Part shown: piece by piece, positions 32,907 to 42,494 of the stretch | Numbering within the stretch: position 1 is the stretch's first letter | Layout of the letters: every line of letters starts with the position of its first letter | Assembly (NCBI GenBank): GCA_028694405.1 | Contig: JAQUTM010000001.1 | Span: 1-55,342, forward strand | Reading direction: 5' to 3' | DNA: 55,342 nucleotides | Origin: Oscillospiraceae bacterium | GTDB taxonomy: Bacteria > Bacillota > Clostridia > Oscillospirales > Ruminococcaceae | Notes under the pieces: generated by a model | Told to the model about the DNA's origin: nothing | What the model saw: only the letters and a program-made list of their open reading frames with translations | Database searches by the model: none | Translations under genes and position numbers: made by a program

Positions 32907-34184
32907 ATGAGAGTTATGGTAGTAGGCGGCGGTGGCCGTGAGCATGCTATTATTAAAAAACTAAAAGAAAACCCCCATATAGAGGATATATTTGCCGTGC
33001 CGGGTAACGGTGGTATCGGCTATGATGCCATTTGCGTAGAGGACATTAAAGCTACAGACGTAGATGCCATTGTAAGCTACGCCATGGACCACAGCATTGA
33101 CTTTGCCGTAGTGGCCCCCGATGACCCACTGGTACTGGGCTGCGTTGACCGTTTGGAGGAAAAAGGAATACCCTGCTTTGGTCCAAACAAAGCCGCTGCC
33201 ATTATTGAGGGCAGCAAGGTTTTCAGCAAAAACCTGATGAAAAAATACAATATACCCACAGCAGGCTATGAAATTTTTGATGACCCGGCAAAGGCTTTGG
33301 TGTATATTGAGGCACAAAACACATACCCCACGGTAATCAAAGCCGACGGCCTTGCCTTGGGCAAAGGTGTTATTTTGGCCGAAAATTACCAGCAGGCACA
33401 AAAAGCCGTTACCGAGATTATGGAGGACAAGGTTTTTGGCGCCAGCGGCAACCACATTGTGGTAGAGGAATTTTTGACAGGCCCCGAGGTAAGCGTACTG
33501 GCATTTACCGATAGCAAAACCTTAGTACCTATGGTGAGCAGCATGGACCACAAGCGTGCTTTGGATAATGACATGGGCTTGAACACAGGCGGCATGGGCA
33601 CCATTGCGCCCAACCCCTATTACACACGCGAGCTTGCCGCACAGTGCATGGAGGAGATTTTTTTGCCCACCATGAACGCCATGAACGCCGTGGGCAGACC
33701 CTTTAAGGGCTGTTTGTATTTTGGCTTAATGTTAACGCCAAAAGGCCCTAAGGTAATAGAGTACAACTGCCGTTTTGGAGACCCTGAAACACAGGTGGTA
33801 CTGCCTTTGCTAAAAAGCGATTTACTTACCATTATGCAGGCCGTACATGATGAGCGACTTGCAGAGGTTGATGTCACTTTTAGCCGCGGTGCAGCCTGCT
33901 GTGTTATTTTGGCAAGCGGCGGCTATCCTGTGCAATATCAAAAAGGCTATCCTGTGCGCGGCTTAAATGTAAATGCAGGTCTGGAAAACAGTCTTGTATT
34001 CCACTCTGGTACCCAGCTGCAAAACGGCAAGCTGGTTACAAATGGCGGCCGCGTATTAGGCGTTACCGCCACCAGTGATTATTTGGCGCTTGCCATTAAC
34101 AAAGCCTACCGAGAGGTAGAAAAAGTAAACTTTACCGATATGCACTATCGTACCGACATCGGTCAGCGTGCATTGAATGTTTAA
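32907..34184 (+). CDS. purD: Phosphoribosylamine-glycine ligase
   Basis: ATP-grasp enzyme making GAR from phosphoribosylamine and glycine. 425 residues. The N-terminal MVVGGGGREHAI is the GAR-synthetase signature, FSKNLMKKYNIPTAGY and KADGLALGKGV form the ATP-grasp, and EYNCRFGDPETQ is the metal-binding strand. GTGAGGAAA ribosome binding site. Confidence 0.97.
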   Translation: MRVMVVGGGGREHAIIKKLKENPHIEDIFAVPGNGGIGYDAICVEDIKATDVDAIVSYAMDHSIDFAVVAPDDPLVLGCVDRLEEKGIPCFGPNKAAAIIEGSKVFSKNLMKKYNIPTAGYEIFDDPAKALVYIEAQNTYPTVIKADGLALGKGVILAENYQQAQKAVTEIMEDKVFGASGNHIVVEEFLTGPEVSVLAFTDSKTLVPMVSSMDHKRALDNDMGLNTGGMGTIAPNPYYTRELAAQCMEEIFLPTMNAMNAVGRPFKGCLYFGLMLTPKGPKVIEYNCRFGDPETQVVLPLLKSDLLTIMQAVHDERLAEVDVTFSRGAACCVILASGGYPVQYQKGYPVRGLNVNAGLENSLVFHSGTQLQNGKLVTNGGRVLGVTATSDYLALAINKAYREVEKVNFTDMHYRTDIGQRALNV

Positions 34185-34216
34185 GCTGCATATAAGTTGA
34201 TAAAAAGGAGAAAACC

Positions 34217-37200
34217 ATGTCTGTTTTTCGTATATATGTTGAAAAAAAGGCTTCCTATGCCGTTGAGGCAAAAGGCTTGTTAAGCGAGATTAATAACCTT
34301 TTGCAGATTAAAGGTGTAACTTCTTTGCGGCTGTTTAACCGCTATGATGTAGAGGGCATTGACGAGGCATTGTTTAATGCCTGTAAAATGACCGTGTTTG
34401 CCGAGCCGCAACTGGATAATATTTACGACCACCGCCCAAAAGTAGAGGGCGCGTATGTGTTTGGCACCGAGTATCTGCCCGGCCAGTTTGACCAGCGTGC
34501 AGACAGCTGTGCACAGTGCATTTCCATTGTGGGCGCGTGTGACCGCCCTGCAGTACGCACTGCCCGTGTGTTTATTTTAGAGGGCAGCGCTACCGATGCC
34601 GAGCTTGCCGCCATTAAAAAGCATGTAATTAACCCCGTAGAAAGCCGTGAGGCGATACTGGATAAAAAACCCGAGACCTTGGCGATACAGTACGAGATAC
34701 CTACCGAGGTTGCCACGCTTACAGGGTTTATCGGCTATACCCAGGCACAGCTTGCGGATTTTGTAAAGCAATACGGCCTTGCCATGGACTTGGACGACAT
34801 CAAGTTCTGCCAAAATTACTTTATTACCCAGCAGCGTGACCCCACTATCACGGAAATCCGCATGATTGATACCTACTGGAGCGACCACTGCCGCCACACC
34901 ACCTTTGGCACCATTATTGATGATGCTAAAATAGAGGACAGTGCCGTGCAGGCCGCCTTTGAAAAATACTTGCAGCTGCGCAGCGAGCTGTATGCAGGCA
35001 AAAATAAGCCTATGTGCCTAATGGACATGGCGGTTATCGGCACCAAAAAATTAAAAAAAGACGGTATGCTGCCACGGCTTGATGAGAGCGAGGAAATTAA
35101 CGCCTGCACCGTAAAAATTGACGTGGACGTAGAGGGCGAAACACAGGAATGGCTGTTTTTGTTTAAAAACGAAACCCACAACCACCCCACCGAGATTGAG
35201 CCCTTTGGCGGTGCCGCAACCTGTATTGGCGGTGCTATCCGTGACCCATTGTCCGGGCGCAGCTACGTATATCAAGCTATGCGCGTAACAGGCGCAGCAG
35301 ACCCCCTAAAGCCTGTGAGCGAAACATTAGAGGGCAAGCTGCCCCAGAGCAAAATTGTTACCACCGCAGCAGCAGGCTACTCCAGCTACGGAAACCAAAT
35401 CGGTTTGGCAACCGGGCAGGTAGATGAGATTTATCACCCGGGATATGTGGCAAAACGTATGGAAATCGGTGCCGTTGTAGGCGCAGCACCTGCCGCCAAT
35501 GTGCGCAGAGAGCGTCCCAATGCAGGCGACATTGTTGTTTTACTGGGCGGCCAAACAGGCCGTGACGGCTGTGGCGGTGCCACAGGCAGCAGTAAAAAGC
35601 ACAGCTTAGAAAGTCTTGAGAGCTGTGGCGCTGAGGTGCAAAAGGGCAACGCTCCCGAGGAGCGCAAATTGCAGCGTCTGTTCCGCAACCCCGATGTTAC
35701 CAAAATGATTAAGCGCTGCAATGACTTTGGCGCAGGCGGCGTAAGCGTAGCCATTGGCGAGCTTGCCGACGGCTTGGTGATTGATTTAAACGCCGTACCC
35801 AAAAAATATGACGGCTTAGACGGCACCGAGCTTGCCATTAGCGAAAGCCAAGAGCGTATGGCAGTTGTGCTTGAAAAAGAAAACGTAGATGCCTTTATTG
35901 CCGAGGCCGCAAAGGAAAACCTGCAAGCCTCTGTGGTAGCAGAGGTTACCGAGGCCGCTCGCCTTGTAATGAAGTGGAACGGCAGGGTTATCTGTGACAT
36001 CAACCGTGAATTTTTAAATTCCAACGGTGCCGAAAAGCACATCAGCGTTACCGTGCCACAGCAAAGCGTTGCACCACGCAGCGTAGCAGGTACTACCGTA
36101 AAAGAAAAAATGGAAAACCTGCTGGGCGACTTAAACGTGTGCAGCAAAAAAGGTCTTTCCCAGCGGTTTGACTCCACCATCGGCGCAGGAACCGTACTGA
36201 TGCCCTTTGGCGGCAAATATCAGTTAACACCTGCACAGGCCATGGCGGCAAAAATCCCTGTTTTATATAAAGAAACTACCACTTGCAGCGGTATGGCATA
36301 CGGCTTTAACCCCTATATCAGCGAGCAGAGTCCTTACTGCGGCGCCTATCTGGCTGTTGTAGAAAGCGTTGCCAAGCTGGTTGCCACAGGCTTTAGCTAC
36401 AAAGATGCCTATTTGACTTTCCAAGAATATTTTGAGCGCTTAGGCCAAGAGGCAAGCCGCTGGGGTAAGCCTTTCAGCGCCTTACTGGGTGCTTTAAAGG
36501 CACAAACCGAGCTGGGTATTGCCTCTATCGGCGGCAAGGACAGTATGAGCGGTAGCTTTGAAAATATCGACGTACCACCTACCTTAACCAGCTTTGCCGT
36601 AAGCATCGGCAACACCGAAAACGTGATTAGCCCCGAATTTAAAGTGCCTTTTAGCAAGGTCTGCTATTTAGAACCCAAATTAGATGAAAAAAGCTTGCCT
36701 ACAGCAGATAGCTTAAAAGCTGTGTTTGACACGGTAGAGCAGCTGATTGCAGACAAAAAAGTGCTAAGTGCCTACACACCCACTTACGGCGGCATTGCCG
36801 AGGGCGTGTTTAAAATGGGCATTGGTAACGGCATTGGTTTTGCCTTTGCAGACGGAATTGACGAAGAAAAGATTTTTGCATACAACTATGGTGCGTTTAT
36901 TTTAGAGATGACGGACGATACTGTTGTTGGTACTTTACTGGGAGAAACTACAGCAGATTACAGTCTTATCATCGGCGGCGAAAAACTGGATATGTCCGAG
37001 CTTTGCGCTGTGTACGAAAATAAACTGGAGCCTGTTTTCCCGTATCACAGCATAAAATGCACAGATACGGTAAAAGCATACAGCTACAGCACAGATACCC
37101 GTGTTGCGCCTAAAATCGGCGTGGCAAAGCCAAAGGTGCTTATTCCTGTATTCCCCGGCAACAACTGCGAGTATGATACAGCCAATGCGTTAATCCGTGC

Positions 37201-37927
37201 AGGTGCCCAGCCGGAGATATTGGTGGTGCGTAATCTTTCGGCGCAGGCCATTACCGAGAGCGTAGACGCCATGGAAAAAATCATCAAGGAAAGCCAGATG
37301 ATTGTAATTCCCGGTGGATTTAGCGGCGGTGATGAGCCCGACGGCAGCGGCAAGTTTATTACGGCGTTTTTCCGCAATCCTAAAATTAAGGACGCAGTAC
37401 ACGATATGCTGAAAAACCGTGACGGCCTAATGTGCGGTATTTGCAACGGTTTCCAAGCGCTGATTAAGCTGGGCCTTGTACCCTACGGCGAAATTATCGA
37501 CACCGATGAAAACTGCCCAACCCTAACCTTTAACACCATTGCACGCCACCAAAGCGGCTTGGTACGTACACGCATTGCCAGCAACAAGAGCCCGTGGCTT
37601 TCCAAAACAAATGTGGGCGATGTGCACACCATTGCCATCAGCCACGGCGAGGGACGCTTTGTTGCACCTGCCGCACTGATTGAGCAGCTTGCCCAAAACG
37701 GCCAAATTGCAACGCAATATGCCGATTTATCAGGCGAGCCCACCATGGATATTTGCTTTAATCCCAATACCAGTATGCAGGCGGTGGAGGGCATTACCAG
37801 CCCCGACGGGCGTGTACTGGGTAAAATGGGCCACACCGAGCGCTACGGTCACAATGTTTACAAAAACGTAGAGGGCAATAAAGCTCAACAGCTGTTTGAA
37901 GGTGCTGTAAGCTACTTTGCGCTGTAA
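34217..37927 (+). CDS. purL: Phosphoribosylformylglycinamidine synthase, single-chain
   Basis: Amidates FGAR to FGAM. 1236 residues, with the synthetase and glutaminase fused in one chain; Bacillus makes the same enzyme from separate PurS, PurL and PurQ. The N-terminal region replaces PurS, HHDD-type synthetase motifs follow (TYWSDHCRHTTF near residue 220, NETHNHPTEIEPFGGA near residue 318), and the C-terminal class I glutaminase (about 970-1236) carries the nucleophile Cys1076 in GICNG and the HGEGRF histidine. This is the clostridial long form. Confidence 0.97.
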   Translation: MSVFRIYVEKKASYAVEAKGLLSEINNLLQIKGVTSLRLFNRYDVEGIDEALFNACKMTVFAEPQLDNIYDHRPKVEGAYVFGTEYLPGQFDQRADSCAQCISIVGACDRPAVRTARVFILEGSATDAELAAIKKHVINPVESREAILDKKPETLAIQYEIPTEVATLTGFIGYTQAQLADFVKQYGLAMDLDDIKFCQNYFITQQRDPTITEIRMIDTYWSDHCRHTTFGTIIDDAKIEDSAVQAAFEKYLQLRSELYAGKNKPMCLMDMAVIGTKKLKKDGMLPRLDESEEINACTVKIDVDVEGETQEWLFLFKNETHNHPTEIEPFGGAATCIGGAIRDPLSGRSYVYQAMRVTGAADPLKPVSETLEGKLPQSKIVTTAAAGYSSYGNQIGLATGQVDEIYHPGYVAKRMEIGAVVGAAPAANVRRERPNAGDIVVLLGGQTGRDGCGGATGSSKKHSLESLESCGAEVQKGNAPEERKLQRLFRNPDVTKMIKRCNDFGAGGVSVAIGELADGLVIDLNAVPKKYDGLDGTELAISESQERMAVVLEKENVDAFIAEAAKENLQASVVAEVTEAARLVMKWNGRVICDINREFLNSNGAEKHISVTVPQQSVAPRSVAGTTVKEKMENLLGDLNVCSKKGLSQRFDSTIGAGTVLMPFGGKYQLTPAQAMAAKIPVLYKETTTCSGMAYGFNPYISEQSPYCGAYLAVVESVAKLVATGFSYKDAYLTFQEYFERLGQEASRWGKPFSALLGALKAQTELGIASIGGKDSMSGSFENIDVPPTLTSFAVSIGNTENVISPEFKVPFSKVCYLEPKLDEKSLPTADSLKAVFDTVEQLIADKKVLSAYTPTYGGIAEGVFKMGIGNGIGFAFADGIDEEKIFAYNYGAFILEMTDDTVVGTLLGETTADYSLIIGGEKLDMSELCAVYENKLEPVFPYHSIKCTDTVKAYSYSTDTRVAPKIGVAKPKVLIPVFPGNNCEYDTANALIRAGAQPEILVVRNLSAQAITESVDAMEKIIKESQMIVIPGGFSGGDEPDGSGKFITAFFRNPKIKDAVHDMLKNRDGLMCGICNGFQALIKLGLVPYGEIIDTDENCPTLTFNTIARHQSGLVRTRIASNKSPWLSKTNVGDVHTIAISHGEGRFVAPAALIEQLAQNGQIATQYADLSGEPTMDICFNPNTSMQAVEGITSPDGRVLGKMGHTERYGHNVYKNVEGNKAQQLFEGAVSYFAL

Positions 37928-37938
37928 ACCAAAAACAA

Positions 37939-37969
37939 AACGGCGCACAGCGGCAAACTGTGCGCCGTT
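37939..37969 (+). repeat. Perfect hairpin between purL and purB
   Basis: AACGGCGCACAG (37939-37950) pairs perfectly with CTGTGCGCCGTT (37958-37969) around CGGCAAA. The stem is 12 pairs and GC-rich, but ACCCATAAAC follows, not a T run. It may act as a mRNA stabiliser or partial stop that tunes purB. Confidence 0.7.
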
Positions 37970-38001
37970 AACCCATAAACAAAAGGCAAAGGAGAAACAA
38001 A

Positions 38002-39438
38002 ATGGCAGAACACAACCGTTATATCAGCCCATTTCAAACCCGTTATGCAAGCGATGAAATGCAGTATATTTTTAGCGAGGACAATAAATTTAAAACATGG
38101 CGCAAGCTGTGGATTGCTTTGGCAAAGGCCGAAAAAGCAAATGGCTTGGCCATTACCGATGAGCAGATTGCAGAGCTAGAGGCCCACGCAGAGGACATTA
38201 ACTACGAAGATGCCATTCGACGTGAAAAAGAGTGTCGCCATGATGTAATGAGCCATGTATATGCTTACGGCTTGCAGTGCCCAAACGCAAAGGGTATCAT
38301 TCATTTGGGTGCCACCAGCTGTTATGTTGGCGATAACACCGACGTAGTTGTAATGCGGCAGGCTTTAGAGGTTGTGCGCCGCAAGCTGCTGAATGTGATT
38401 GCGCTTTTGGCCAAATTTGCAAACCAATACAAAGACATGCCTGCCTTGGCATATACCCATTTACAGCCTGCACAGTTAACCACAGTGGGCAAACGCGCCA
38501 CTTTGTGGATGAACGAGCTGTATATGGACTATGAGGAAATAGAGCGCCGCATTGGCGACCTTGCCCTGCTGGGCAGCAAAGGTACCACAGGCACACAGGC
38601 AAGCTTTGTAGAGCTGTTTGAGGGCGACAGTGCCAAAATTAAAGCAGTAGATGCAAATATTGCCGCCGAAATGGGCTTTACCAAAATTGTGCCTGTAAGT
38701 GGCCAAACCTACAGCCGTAAAGTGGACTATTTTGTACAGAGTGCACTGGCAGGTATTGGTCAAAGCTGTATGAAATTTGCCAACGATTTGCGGATTTTGC
38801 AAAACTTTAAAGAGATGGAGGAGCCGTTTGAAAAAAATCAAATCGGTTCTTCTGCAATGCCTTACAAGCGCAACCCCATGCGCAGCGAACGCATTTGTGC
38901 TTTGGCACGCTATTTGATGGTTGACGTATTAAACCCTGCCTTTACAGCAGGCACGCAGTGGTTTGAGCGCACACTGGACGACAGTGCAAATAAGCGCATT
39001 AGTGTTGCGGAGGCATTTTTGGCCGCCGATGCAATTTTAAACATTATGCTAAACGTATGTGACGGGCTTGTGGTTTACCCCAAGGTTGTGGCACAGCGTG
39101 TACTAAGCGAGCTGCCCTTTATGGCCACCGAAAATATTATGATGAGTGCCGTAAAAAAAGGCGGCGACCGCCAAGAACTGCATGAAAAGCTGCGTCAGCA
39201 CTCTATTGCCGCAGCAAAGGTTGTAAAAGAGGAAGGCAAATCCAATGATTTAATTGAACGCGTATGTGCCGACGCAAGCTTTGGCTTACATTTGGACGAA
39301 GTAAAGGCAATTTTAAATCCGTCTGCCTTTACAGGGCGTGCACCACAGCAGGTAACCGAGTTTTTAACAGAAGTAATCAATCCGGTGCTGCAAGCAAATG
39401 AAGCTTTGCTAGGTGAACACGCAGAACTTAATGTTTAA
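38002..39438 (+). CDS. purB: Adenylosuccinate lyase
   Basis: Acts twice in purine synthesis, splitting SAICAR and adenylosuccinate to release fumarate. 478 residues. RHDVMSHVYA near residue 80, HLGATSCYVGDNTD near residue 100 and the signature SSAMPYKRNPMRSE near residue 287, with the catalytic serine loop, are present. Last gene of the operon; purH and guaA/guaB are not in the window. AAAGGAGAA ribosome binding site. Confidence 0.97.
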   Translation: MAEHNRYISPFQTRYASDEMQYIFSEDNKFKTWRKLWIALAKAEKANGLAITDEQIAELEAHAEDINYEDAIRREKECRHDVMSHVYAYGLQCPNAKGIIHLGATSCYVGDNTDVVVMRQALEVVRRKLLNVIALLAKFANQYKDMPALAYTHLQPAQLTTVGKRATLWMNELYMDYEEIERRIGDLALLGSKGTTGTQASFVELFEGDSAKIKAVDANIAAEMGFTKIVPVSGQTYSRKVDYFVQSALAGIGQSCMKFANDLRILQNFKEMEEPFEKNQIGSSAMPYKRNPMRSERICALARYLMVDVLNPAFTAGTQWFERTLDDSANKRISVAEAFLAADAILNIMLNVCDGLVVYPKVVAQRVLSELPFMATENIMMSAVKKGGDRQELHEKLRQHSIAAAKVVKEEGKSNDLIERVCADASFGLHLDEVKAILNPSAFTGRAPQQVTEFLTEVINPVLQANEALLGEHAELNV

Positions 39439-39747
39439 ATCCGCGTACCTTTAAATAACGCACAAAAAAAGTAAAAGGGTATCTTCTGTAAAAGAAGATA
39501 CCCTTTTAAAATAAGAAAAATCAGATATAGGATTAAAGTAAAAGGATTGCAACACAATATTTTCAATAGCAGTTTTTTAGTTTTACAAATAGATTTTAAA
39601 AATAAAATTGCTTTGGATTTTACAGGCTTATAAAGAAAACATATCTAAATTTTCATAGTAATTTTAAAAAATATATGTTACACTAAATAAAATAGGCATA
39701 TTGTGTTATAAAAGTATAGATAAAAGTAAAAGTAAAGAGGAAACAAC
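39439..39747. other. Spacer between purB and the XpaC-family gene
   Basis: Contains the purB terminator at 39473-39507 and then about 200 bases of AT-rich sequence. Several TATA-like strings occur, but none has a convincing -35 at 16-18 bases, so no promoter is called. No small gene or RNA was recognised. Confidence 0.5.
39473..39510 (+). terminator. Terminator of the pur operon
   Basis: AAAAGGGTATCTTCT (39473-39487) pairs perfectly with AGAAGATACCCTTTT (39493-39507) around a short loop. The final T run is on the 3' side. Confidence 0.9.
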
Positions 39748-40974
39748 ATGGCCAATAACAGTGATTTTAATAGTGAGGAGTTTGAGCGTCAGCTGACAGA
39801 GCTTGGCAAAACCATAGGGAAAACCATACAGACAGGTCTTGGCAGCGTTGGACGAGATTTGGGCCAAAGCTTTGGTACAGTGGGACGTGACATTGGAAAA
39901 AGCCTTGAAAATGCAGCAAAAAGCATTGAAAATGCCAGTCAAGAATATAGAAAAAATGTAGAGCAAAAGAGTGCTGCCGGCTATTATAAACCTTTAGGAA
40001 ATAAGCCTGTTTATGCCCAAAGCCGCACGGCGCCAAAACCCCAAAAGCGCTCTACCACGCGTTGGATGGCAAAGCTGCGCAGCAGCCTGGGGTTGGCACA
40101 GGGCATGTTTTTTTCCTTTTTAACTACAATTTTTGGTGGTGTGGCGGCTATCTTAGTAGCTGTCAGTTCCTCCAATGCTACTACTGATGTTGTGGCAATG
40201 TTGGCAGTGGCGGCGGTACTTGCCGTGTTTAGCTTGGCAAGTTTAATCGGTGCTATAAAAGGCTTTGGCACAAGTAAATTAAATCGTCGGTTTTGTACCT
40301 ATCAAAACATTTTAGAGGGCAGAAGCAGCTGTACCATTGAGGAGCTTGCTGCCAGCAGTGCTTTTACAGAGCCACAAGTTTTAAAAGATTTACAAAAAAT
40401 GCTGGACAATAACTACTTTGAAGAGGGTATGATAACCCCTGATAAAAAGATGTTTTTTACCAACAGGGAGGCATACCAAAAGTATATTCAATTTACCACA
40501 GCGCCGCAACAGCAAATTACCACACCGCAGCAGTCGGCAGAACGTGTAATTTTGGCAGAGGGTGCCAACTTTTTGGCAAAACTGCGCAGTGCTCAAAATA
40601 TGATTAGTGACCCCGAGGTAAAAGAAAAAGTAGAGCATATTTATAAAGTGTCAGAGCAAATTTTTACCCATGTAACCAACTATCCGGAAAAGGCAGAGCA
40701 AATTCGTAAATTTTCCAAGTATTATTTACCTACTACCGTAAAGCTGCTTGATACCTACACCAAAATGGACGTACAAGAGGTAGAAGGCACAAATGTGGAC
40801 AGTATACGAAAAGATATAAACGGCATATTATATACAATGGGTAAAGCCTATGATAACCTGTTAGACAGTTTATATGAAGACGTAGCTTTAGATGTTTCTA
40901 CGGATATTGCGGTGTTAAAGGGTTTGTTGGAGCAAGAGGGTTTAACCGAGGAAAATACATTACAGCTGGATTAA
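39748..40974 (+). CDS. XpaC-family (5-bromo-4-chloroindolyl phosphate hydrolysis) membrane protein
   Basis: 408 residues. The N terminus has two adjacent copies of a VGRD(L/I)G(Q/K)S unit (residues 33-41 and 44-52) in an amphipathic region; two membrane segments follow (about 118-139 and 147-170), then a winged-helix-like segment (CTIEELAASSAFTEPQVLKDLQKMLD) and a C-terminal helical domain (LRSAQNMISDPEVKEKVEHIYKVSEQIF) that matches XpaC proteins. XpaC is often next to telA, a toxic-anion-resistance gene, which is missing here. The biochemical role is not established. AGAGGAAA ribosome binding site. Confidence 0.7.
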   Translation: MANNSDFNSEEFERQLTELGKTIGKTIQTGLGSVGRDLGQSFGTVGRDIGKSLENAAKSIENASQEYRKNVEQKSAAGYYKPLGNKPVYAQSRTAPKPQKRSTTRWMAKLRSSLGLAQGMFFSFLTTIFGGVAAILVAVSSSNATTDVVAMLAVAAVLAVFSLASLIGAIKGFGTSKLNRRFCTYQNILEGRSSCTIEELAASSAFTEPQVLKDLQKMLDNNYFEEGMITPDKKMFFTNREAYQKYIQFTTAPQQQITTPQQSAERVILAEGANFLAKLRSAQNMISDPEVKEKVEHIYKVSEQIFTHVTNYPEKAEQIRKFSKYYLPTTVKLLDTYTKMDVQEVEGTNVDSIRKDINGILYTMGKAYDNLLDSLYEDVALDVSTDIAVLKGLLEQEGLTEENTLQLD

Positions 40975-40995
40975 GCATCGTCACAAGAGAAAGAA

Positions 40996-41035
40996 AAAAG
41001 CCTTTCGCAGTTATTTTACTGCGAAAGGCTTTTGT
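40996..41035. terminator. Bidirectional terminator between the xpaC-like gene and uxaC
   Basis: AAAAGCCTTTCGCAGT (40996-41011) pairs perfectly with ACTGCGAAAGGCTTTT (41018-41033), so both converging transcripts meet a stem followed by T bases. Confidence 0.9.
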
Positions 41036-41065
41036 TATTTATCACGGATTAAGTGCTAAAAGGAC

Positions 41066-42466
41066 TTAACCGAAAAAGTAACGATTGGCGTTGTTATAGC
41101 AAATGTCCTCTACCAAGCTGCCTACAAAGGCAATATCGGCAGGATATTCGCCGTTTTCTACCCAGCCGCCAAGCAGTTCGCACAAAATGCGGCGGAAGTA
41201 GTCATGGCGTGTGTAAGAAAGGAAGCTGCGGCTGTCGGTAAGCATACCCACAAAGTTGCCCAGCAGCCCAAGGTTGGCAAGGCTTGTCATCTGGGCTATC
41301 ATGCCGGATTTGGTGTCGTTAAACCACCATGCACTACCGTGCTGAATTTTACCTTGTGCTTCGCTGCTTTGGAAGCAGCCTAAAATGGTGCCTAAGATGG
41401 CATCATCGTTGGGGTTCAAGCTATACAAAATTGTTTTGGGCAGTTCATTTGTCATATTTAAAGCATTCAAAAAGCCTACTACGCCTAAAGCACAACTGGT
41501 GTTTGCAATGCTGTCAAAGCCGGTATCGGGGCCAAGCTTGTTAAACATCAAAGTGTTGGTGTTGCGAATAGCGCCGTAGTGCAGCTGCATTACGATATTG
41601 TTCTTTTTGTACTGACGACCCAAATGTACCAAAATAGCAGTTTTGTACATTTCGCTCTCTTCAAAAGAGACAGCTTCGCCTGCCAACGCTTTTTTCAAAA
41701 TAACATCAACGGTAGCGTCGTCTGCTTCGCGGTACATAATGTAATCAATACCGTGGTCACTGGCTTTGCAGCCGTGTTTTGCAAATTTTTCAACAGTACT
41801 GGTAAGGGCGGCACGCATGCTGTTTAAATCTTTTACATCAATGCCGGTTGCTACGCTTAGCTTTTGTACATACTCTACAAAATCTGCTTTTTCCAAATTG
41901 ATGGCTTTATCGGGACGGTAGCTGGGGATAACTTTTACTTTGCAGGTGTCGTCGTTTGCAATTTTTTCATGCCACTCTAGGGTGTCAATGGGATCATCTG
42001 TTGTACCGATGGCAACTACGTTGCTTTGCTCAATTAAACCGCGAACACTCAAGTTGTCCTCTTTTAGTTTGGCGTTGCACAGGTTCCAAACCTCCTCTGC
42101 GGTATCGCCGTTTAACACACCGTTGTAGCCAAAATAAGTTTTTAACTCTAAATGGCACCAGTGGTACATAGGATTACCGATTGCGCGTGGCAAAGCCTCT
42201 GCAAATTTTTGGAATTTTTCGCGGTCACTTGCATCGCCTGTAATATATTTTTCCTCTACACCGTTGCCGCGCATAACACGCCATTTGTAGTGATCTCCAC
42301 CTAGCCAAACCTGTGTAATGTTATCAAATCTGCGGTTGTTGGCAATTTCGGCGGGGTTAATATGACAGTGATAGTCAATAATAGGCATTTTTGCGGCGTA
42401 TTGATGATACAGCGTTTTAGCTGTATCGGTGCTTAGTAAAAAGTCCTTGTCCATAAAAGCTTTCAT
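41066..42466 (-). CDS. uxaC: Glucuronate/galacturonate isomerase
   Basis: Isomerises D-glucuronate to fructuronate and D-galacturonate to tagaturonate, the entry step of hexuronate use. 466 residues from the ATG at 42466, chosen because AAGGAGA precedes it; an upstream Met at 42508 lies inside the regulator gene. The metal-dependent amidohydrolase motif DYHCHINP is near residue 26, and YRPDKA, HLGRQ and LHYGAIRNTN follow. It is 28 bases after the regulator gene, so the two share a transcript. Confidence 0.96.
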   Translation of the reverse strand: MKAFMDKDFLLSTDTAKTLYHQYAAKMPIIDYHCHINPAEIANNRRFDNITQVWLGGDHYKWRVMRGNGVEEKYITGDASDREKFQKFAEALPRAIGNPMYHWCHLELKTYFGYNGVLNGDTAEEVWNLCNAKLKEDNLSVRGLIEQSNVVAIGTTDDPIDTLEWHEKIANDDTCKVKVIPSYRPDKAINLEKADFVEYVQKLSVATGIDVKDLNSMRAALTSTVEKFAKHGCKASDHGIDYIMYREADDATVDVILKKALAGEAVSFEESEMYKTAILVHLGRQYKKNNIVMQLHYGAIRNTNTLMFNKLGPDTGFDSIANTSCALGVVGFLNALNMTNELPKTILYSLNPNDDAILGTILGCFQSSEAQGKIQHGSAWWFNDTKSGMIAQMTSLANLGLLGNFVGMLTDSRSFLSYTRHDYFRRILCELLGGWVENGEYPADIAFVGSLVEDICYNNANRYFFG

Positions 42467-42494
42467 AAATATATCTCCTTTTAAAAAAGTTCGT

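Noticed and set aside
35434..36216. 260-codon open frame antisense to purL
   Set aside because: Shadow of a clearly coding region with Ser/Pro/Thr-rich composition and no ribosome binding site of note.
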